The notes beneath the pieces are model-generated. The model was given only the letters and a program-made list of their open reading frames with translations, did no database searches and had not been told where the DNA came from. A DNA stretch of 64,000 bases from Sordaria brevicollis. Taxonomy: Eukaryota > Ascomycota > Sordariomycetes > Sordariales > Sordariaceae. Position numbers and translations under genes: made by a program. Shown piece after piece: positions 58,001-64,000 of the stretch (the first letter of the stretch is position 1; every line of letters starts with the position of its first letter). The DNA lies in assembly GCA_033439795.1 (NCBI GenBank), contig JAUTDP010000001.1, forward strand, positions 5,518,001 through 5,582,000, read 5' to 3'.

Positions 58001-60374
58001 TGGTTCAAATCACGGCGGCAGCAACAACAACCGGCCTCCTAGCAACAATGCTTGGGGCGGAGGATCTAACCAAGGTAACAACAACAGGTCGCCCAGCAAC
58101 AACGGCAACTGGGGTAACTCAGGATCAGCTCTAAACAACAATGCCGGCTGGGGTTCGGGTTCTAACCAGGGTAACAACAACTACAACAAGCCTCCCTCCA
58201 ATGCTGGCTCTGCTCGCGGCTCGAACGGCGGCAGGCCTCCTAGCAACAATGGCGGTGGAAATTGGGGCTCGGGATCGAACAGTGGCAACAGACCTCCTAG
58301 TAACAACGGTGACAACTGGGGCGGCGGTTCTAACCAGGGTAACAGGCCTCCGAGCAATAGCGGTTGGAATAACGGTGGTTCGAATCAAGGGAACAACAAC
58401 AATAATTGGGCTTCAGGTTCCAATCACGGCAAGCCTCCCAGTAACAACGGCGGTTGGGGGTCCGGTTCAAATGATGGTCAAGAGCCGCCTAGCAACAATG
58501 GTTCAAACCGTGGCGGTGGCTCTCAACATGGAGGAGGCTCAACTTCCCAGTCTGTGAAAAATCATGAGAGCGAAAAGGATCGGGAGATTCGAGCTCTGAG
58601 AGAACGAGTCAGTGAGGAAACGATCAATCGTTTGGAGGCGGAGATTATTGCGTTGAAGTTAGAGAAGGAGAATGCTAACAGATTGAACCAGAACAAGGGA
58701 ACGTCCGAGAATGGTAATGGTATGGGTTGGAACACAGGCGGTAGCGACAAGAACTGGAAAGTCCCCCCTTCAGTTGCTGGCTCGACCAGAAGTAACAACA
58801 GACAGCCCGACGGTTGGAAGTCCCGTCCTCCCTCTGGCGAAGTTTGGGAAAACCCGGACTACAAACCGGCCAGTAACTCGGGATGGGTTCCCAACGAGAT
58901 TATTCCGCCTGAGAATACTAAGCCGCCTAGCAACAGGCCGCCCAGCAACAACGGCAAGCCTCCTGGAAGCCCCGACGGTTGGATTTACGGTTCACCCACA
59001 GAGAGCGAGAAGCTACGAGTGGCTGAGAGAGTCGAGAGCTGGAAGGGATCGATCAGTCCACCCAAGGAAGAAGGACGTTGGGGCACGCCCGTCGGCGGCT
59101 GGCCTGCTGATAAGCCTGAGAATGCGCAAGAAAAGCCCAGAGGTCGAAGCCCTGCCGCTAGATCTTCTGCTTCTGCCAAAAACTGGCAGCAGAACTTGGC
59201 TCGTGTTGAGGAGGAGCCGGAGAAGGGTTATGAGATGTGGAAGAAGCCTGCCAGCAACAGCGGAAAGCCGAGTAATAATATGAGCCACAAATCATCTGGC
59301 AACTTCAACAAGAGCAACAAGCCATCTGGAGAGCAACACCGTTGGAACTCTGGCCATGATGCCGCTCCTGAACCTCATCCGCCTCGTGGCTCGCAGATTT
59401 CAACACCTGAGTTCAAGCCCGTTGAGCCCAGTGAGTGGGACAAGGGCACAAGGAACGACAAGCCTCCCAGAAACAACGGAGATTGGACCCCTGGTCTCGG
59501 AGCTACCGCCAGTTGGATGGCAGATTGTACCAAGCCGCCGAGCAACACTAGCTGGGCTGGAGGTTCGAACAACGGCAAGGACAATAACAAGCCTCCTAGC
59601 AACGCAGGCTCCGCGAGAGGCAACGGTTTCAATGCCCCATGGACTGCGGACTGCACTGGTCCCTGGGAAGCCCAACCACCACTCAACAACAAACCTACGA
59701 AGGGCGAAGATCACCACAAGAATGCCCTCAACATCCACACGGTCACAGACTTACCCGGCTACAATAGAGATCTAGACATCCAAGCGCCCATCGGTCTCTC
59801 CGGCCTTCCTCCCGGCAGTGTCAAGAGCTACCAAGCGCCTACACCGGCCCCGGCCCCATATCCCGGTCAATATCCTGCTACCCCTTACTCATCCAAAGGA
59901 ACCAAGACCCCTATCCTTCCAATTTACAACAAACATACCCCCTTTTACGACGCTGAACCATCCTCTGCTACCGCCCCTGGACCTTCAGGATACCAAGTAG
60001 GCCAACGCAGCTCCCACTCCCTCCCCCCACTCTCTGAATCCGACCTCGAATCTTTTTACAGATCCGTAGTCTTCAGCGCTATCTCCTCTGGTCAACCCTT
60101 GTTACAGCCCAAGCCCGACTCTACCTTTACTTTGAGAGACTGCTGGGTTCTGATTGCTTTGAACGATCAGTATGATCGTGGTTCGGCGTCAAAGGAAAAG
60201 TGGTTTGATTTGCAAGCCAAGTTTGCTAGCGCTACCGGAGGTAAGAAGGTGGATGCGGTTGTGTTGAGAAGCAAGGTGAGACAGGCGGAGAAGGAAGGTA
60301 AGATGTTGAGAGGTTGGGAGGATGAGGAGGTTGGTTGGAGGTATAAGGCTTGGAGGGATAGGCAGAGGGTTTGA
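55023..60374 (+). CDS. Very large low-complexity protein with SANT-like domain, PPSN and WxADCT repeats
   Basis: A single uninterrupted exon of 1783 codons (start MVKMAPSGG; the next Met is three residues on). Order of parts: a conserved-looking N-terminus (VLKHGDYTVSLTSWLAGG); residues about 110-510, Lys/Ser/Glu-rich, with repeated acidic serine blocks (SSDEE, ESSDEG); a SANT/Myb-like domain at about 515-562 (GWTPSHDAILISMKEGGESW, then NIAKATG and RYGELVRSG); about 600-1175, Asn/Gly/Ser-rich, with some twenty exact PPSN motifs in units like NKPPSNNGGWGSGSNQ; a coiled coil at about 1178-1222; a Pro/Ser linker; and a structured C-terminal domain at about 1660-1783 (LSESDLESFYRSVVFSAISSGQ, DCWVLIALNDQYDRGSA). 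A motif W-x-A-D-C-T occurs four times (codons at 57009, 57144, 59513 and 59640). This is prion-like in composition and likely chromatin-associated. I know no characterised homologue. Confidence 0.85.
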   Translation: MVKMAPSGGRKGKEIDQSPASVLKHGDYTVSLTSWLAGGPAVIGKKPRRVLDMKVERDRKSEKSDQSLVLASSSKKSNGTASSDMEVATSKSGSVSHTSSRRRQTESSSSQGVVSSRPFLTYEQERVEKFTIRPPPLVFNNPEDVPADWLQTILNQRKHGESSKVVPKKAISYEHSDSEDYEALYDSPRSKSKSLSKKSSSSRKPSKLLIETKSSSKKGSRKVEVTTADASDESDELSSDVESRRRTKTKQLEHRNKPKELRKTKKIHIESSDEDTADGATADSESSGIESTTIKLRAKSSSKKKPITSSKKSGSSKVKIETRDKKGKRKVVVEASSDEEASSDESMSEAEPVPPKKAKSKNRVTVTETTRKGKKKIVTVESSDEGETTHIKSRSSMKGKKSEVHIKAGGKSKTKKVTFESADETENTEEATTDAEPVPVKSHKGKDKNKSKAKEVDKEKTKAKKKIEVESSEAVETTDVATTEAGTTEAATTEAETTDAEVTVAEKPKATSTAGDGWTPSHDAILISMKEGGESWANIAKATGQAKKAVTKRYGELVRSGVVQVGKKGNENKHNKQEQQAKDKENKSNNADSNETPAAEESFGLGELPGFGGDDDTNNKNNDSNGGNAWGGNGDQNNNNNNGGGSAWGNDNQNGNGGSALAWAADCTGGDNNNADNNNNGFGGGNWDSGDQGNNGGGNVGPGSGNGWTADCTGGGNSKPPSNAGSKNGSNKPPSNSGNNAWGAGSNQNNNGSNKTPSNNGSNRNNNGGSNQGSKPPSNNAWGSGSNSGNKPPSNSAWGAGSNSGNKPPSNNGGSNSGNKPPSNSGNNGWGSGSNQGSNNNKPSSNSGNGWNNNGSNQGNRSSSNNGGFGSGSNQGQNNNNSKPPSNNGGQGSGSNNGNRPPSNNGDWGGVGPSQNNNSGWGSSSNLNNKPPSTSGNQNNGGSNQASNKPPSNRTPSNNGNWGSGSNQGNNNNHSNHSNARPPSNNGGGNNGGGSNHGGSNNNRPPSNNAWGGGSNQGNNNRSPSNNGNWGNSGSALNNNAGWGSGSNQGNNNYNKPPSNAGSARGSNGGRPPSNNGGGNWGSGSNSGNRPPSNNGDNWGGGSNQGNRPPSNSGWNNGGSNQGNNNNNWASGSNHGKPPSNNGGWGSGSNDGQEPPSNNGSNRGGGSQHGGGSTSQSVKNHESEKDREIRALRERVSEETINRLEAEIIALKLEKENANRLNQNKGTSENGNGMGWNTGGSDKNWKVPPSVAGSTRSNNRQPDGWKSRPPSGEVWENPDYKPASNSGWVPNEIIPPENTKPPSNRPPSNNGKPPGSPDGWIYGSPTESEKLRVAERVESWKGSISPPKEEGRWGTPVGGWPADKPENAQEKPRGRSPAARSSASAKNWQQNLARVEEEPEKGYEMWKKPASNSGKPSNNMSHKSSGNFNKSNKPSGEQHRWNSGHDAAPEPHPPRGSQISTPEFKPVEPSEWDKGTRNDKPPRNNGDWTPGLGATASWMADCTKPPSNTSWAGGSNNGKDNNKPPSNAGSARGNGFNAPWTADCTGPWEAQPPLNNKPTKGEDHHKNALNIHTVTDLPGYNRDLDIQAPIGLSGLPPGSVKSYQAPTPAPAPYPGQYPATPYSSKGTKTPILPIYNKHTPFYDAEPSSATAPGPSGYQVGQRSSHSLPPLSESDLESFYRSVVFSAISSGQPLLQPKPDSTFTLRDCWVLIALNDQYDRGSASKEKWFDLQAKFASATGGKKVDAVVLRSKVRQAEKEGKMLRGWEDEEVGWRYKAWRDRQRV
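56571..56712 (+). other. SANT/Myb-like domain coding segment
   Basis: Conserved spacing of W, L, W, I-A and R-Y residues (GWTPSHDAIL ... ESWANIAKATG ... VTKRYGEL) over about 47 residues fits a single Myb/SANT helix bundle, the only recognisable DNA- or histone-binding module in the 1783-residue protein. Confidence 0.55.
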
Positions 60375-60381
60375 AGGAGAG

Positions 60382-60512
60382 GGTTTGATGGGGTGAGGAG
60401 GTGAAGAGGTGAAGAGGTGATGAGTTGGGGGTGTGAGTGAGTGAGAAGGTGATGAGGTGAAAAGTTCATGAGATAAGGAGGTGACGAGGTGACGAGGTGA
60501 GGTCAAGGTAAA
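60382..60512 (+). repeat. GGTGA-rich degenerate minisatellite
   Basis: Directly after the stop of the large gene, units of about eight bases such as AGGTGAAG, AGGTGATG and AGGTGACG recur roughly fifteen times with interruptions. Complementary frames therefore read as Ser/Pro/His/Leu-rich pseudo-peptides. Confidence 0.6.
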
Positions 60513-61239
60513 GTGGTGAAATGGTGGCTAAGTGGAAGATTGATGAAAGAAAGAAAGAGCGTCTCGTGGGATCTGGAATGCTAGTTGGGCAGGAAGGATT
60601 CGAAGATGTGGTCATCTCTGACTTTCACACCGAGAAAGGAGGACAAAGAAAAGAAGAGTGTTACGAGGATTTGCATCCCAAGATTCGTAATGATCGCGAG
60701 CATTCTCACGATCTAAAGAACATATATCGCCAAATGTAATGTTAGTGTATTCACACATGTCATGATGGAGACCTCGCATCCAGTAGGAGCTTTGTCAGCC
60801 GCCGCAACTCTTCCGCATCACGCGTCCCTACTGGTATGGTCATGCAATTGCATAATGTTTGGAAAGCCGCTTCCTTTGTAGCCACACCGCTCGGTCTAAG
60901 TTCTCCGGAGACTCTAATATCTGCAGTTTGCGGGGTTCTACCGGTTTTCTAATGGCACATATGTGAGTCCTTGCCAGATGCTCGGTTCACTCGTGCTTCC
61001 CGGGTGCAGTGCCCAGATCATGAGACTAAATTATCTGCCACAGCCCCCGCCGTTTTCAAAAGTTTTATCTACCGGAGCCTCCGCGCTGTTCTCGGTTCCT
61101 TTTCCGATCGAATCCAAGTCAACATTGATTTACCCACCACTCCATCTCACGTTCAATCCAGTCTTACTTCTTGTCAACTTCATTACACCTTTTTCAATAT
61201 CGAGGGAGCTCCTCCCGTTGTCAAACCCGCCATAGAACC
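60513..61239. other. Intergenic region before the Q-rich gene
   Basis: About 730 bp. A 72-codon frame (60521-60739, charged) may be chance. No TATA box that I can assign. Confidence 0.4.
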
Positions 61240-63492
<2,253 letters not shown>

Positions 63493-64000
63493 AGAAAACA
63501 ATGTGGCTTGTACATGTGAGGATCTGAGGATTCGTACACAAATAATGGAGGGCGGGGTTTTTGGTCGTAACATGTAAGTGATGTGAAGATGGGGAAATAT
63601 ATACTTGGTTTCCCGGTGGCGGGTGGATGGGGTTCCTTTCCCAATGGTATGTACACTATCTGCAACTCGGCAAGCTTCAGACTGAACCAGGCAAAGGAAG
63701 AGGGGATTTTGTTTTGGGATGACTTTATCTAATGGAACTATATAACCGCCAGTTCTTCAAAACGCCGCCTCAGTATTGACTCCGGGTCTCCCGAAATTTT
63801 CCCAAGAAACGCAACTGATAATCCAACAGGTTCAAAACCCAACTCCGAAGTCAACAGAAGAACAAAACCGCCATGAAATAAAGTGTGCGTTCCACCGGGA
63901 TCCGGTACTGGTCAATCCAGGCCTTTGAGCACGTTAGGTACGCAGATACTCCACCACCAAGAAACTGATGAGAGGTAGTACCGCGAACGTGAACATCCAA
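63493..64000. other. 3' flank at the window end, no gene seen
   Basis: 508 bp without a supported coding frame; probably the 3' UTR of the Q-rich gene and the start of the next intergenic region. Confidence 0.5.

Overview
This window is nuclear DNA of a filamentous ascomycete, most likely Neurospora or a close sordariomycete. The genes carry short introns (54 to about 140 nt) with GTAAGT or GTATGT donors, CTAAC/CTGAC branch sites and CAG/TAG acceptors. Housekeeping products are fungal (mediator Med5, kinetochore Fta4, mitoribosomal S18). A 4.4-kb AT-rich block carries the C-to-T signature of repeat-induced point mutation (RIP), the repeat-silencing process best known from Neurospora.

Left arm (1-29 kb), gene-dense: the C-terminal end of an unidentified protein; a small basic protein; a tyrosine-phosphatase-like gene broken by one missing base just after its P-loop; a 12-TM MFS transporter with a long N-terminal extension, interrupted by two in-frame TAG codons; IMP3 (U3 snoRNP) diverging from mitoribosomal bS18m; a large mitochondrial PPR protein diverging from kinetochore Fta4; a C2/EF-hand phosphatidylserine decarboxylase (PSD2 type); coatomer epsilon diverging from a UPF0390 protein; and a CocE/NonD-type hydrolase.

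Middle (29-44.3 kb): a gene desert of about 15 kb. It contains a tRNA-derived SINE-like element with a 23-nt poly-A/T tail and a RIP-mutated DNA transposon (35521-39991). The transposon has 58-bp terminal inverted repeats that differ at five sites, all TpG to TpA. On its minus strand lies a wrecked Tc1/mariner-type transposase whose three catalytic acidic positions are all altered. About 3.3 kb on its left side is additional, including the relic of a lysine-rich protein.

Right arm (44.3-64 kb): a conserved fungal protein of unknown function; Med5; an intron-containing tRNA-Val(TAC); an FMN-dependent alpha-hydroxy-acid oxidase; a DUF4202 protein; a 1783-residue Asn/Gly/Ser-rich protein with a SANT-like domain and repeated PPSN and W-x-A-D-C-T motifs; and a Q-rich, Asn-Asp-repeat protein encoded partly by 34 perfect copies of AACGAC.

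The genes do not form one pathway. Pairs that share divergent promoters are IMP3/bS18m, PPR/Fta4, coatomer epsilon/UPF0390 and DUF4202/SANT-like protein. The most unusual content is the RIP-inactivated transposon with its cargo, the two nonsense codons in the transporter, and the adjacent low-complexity proteins at the right end.
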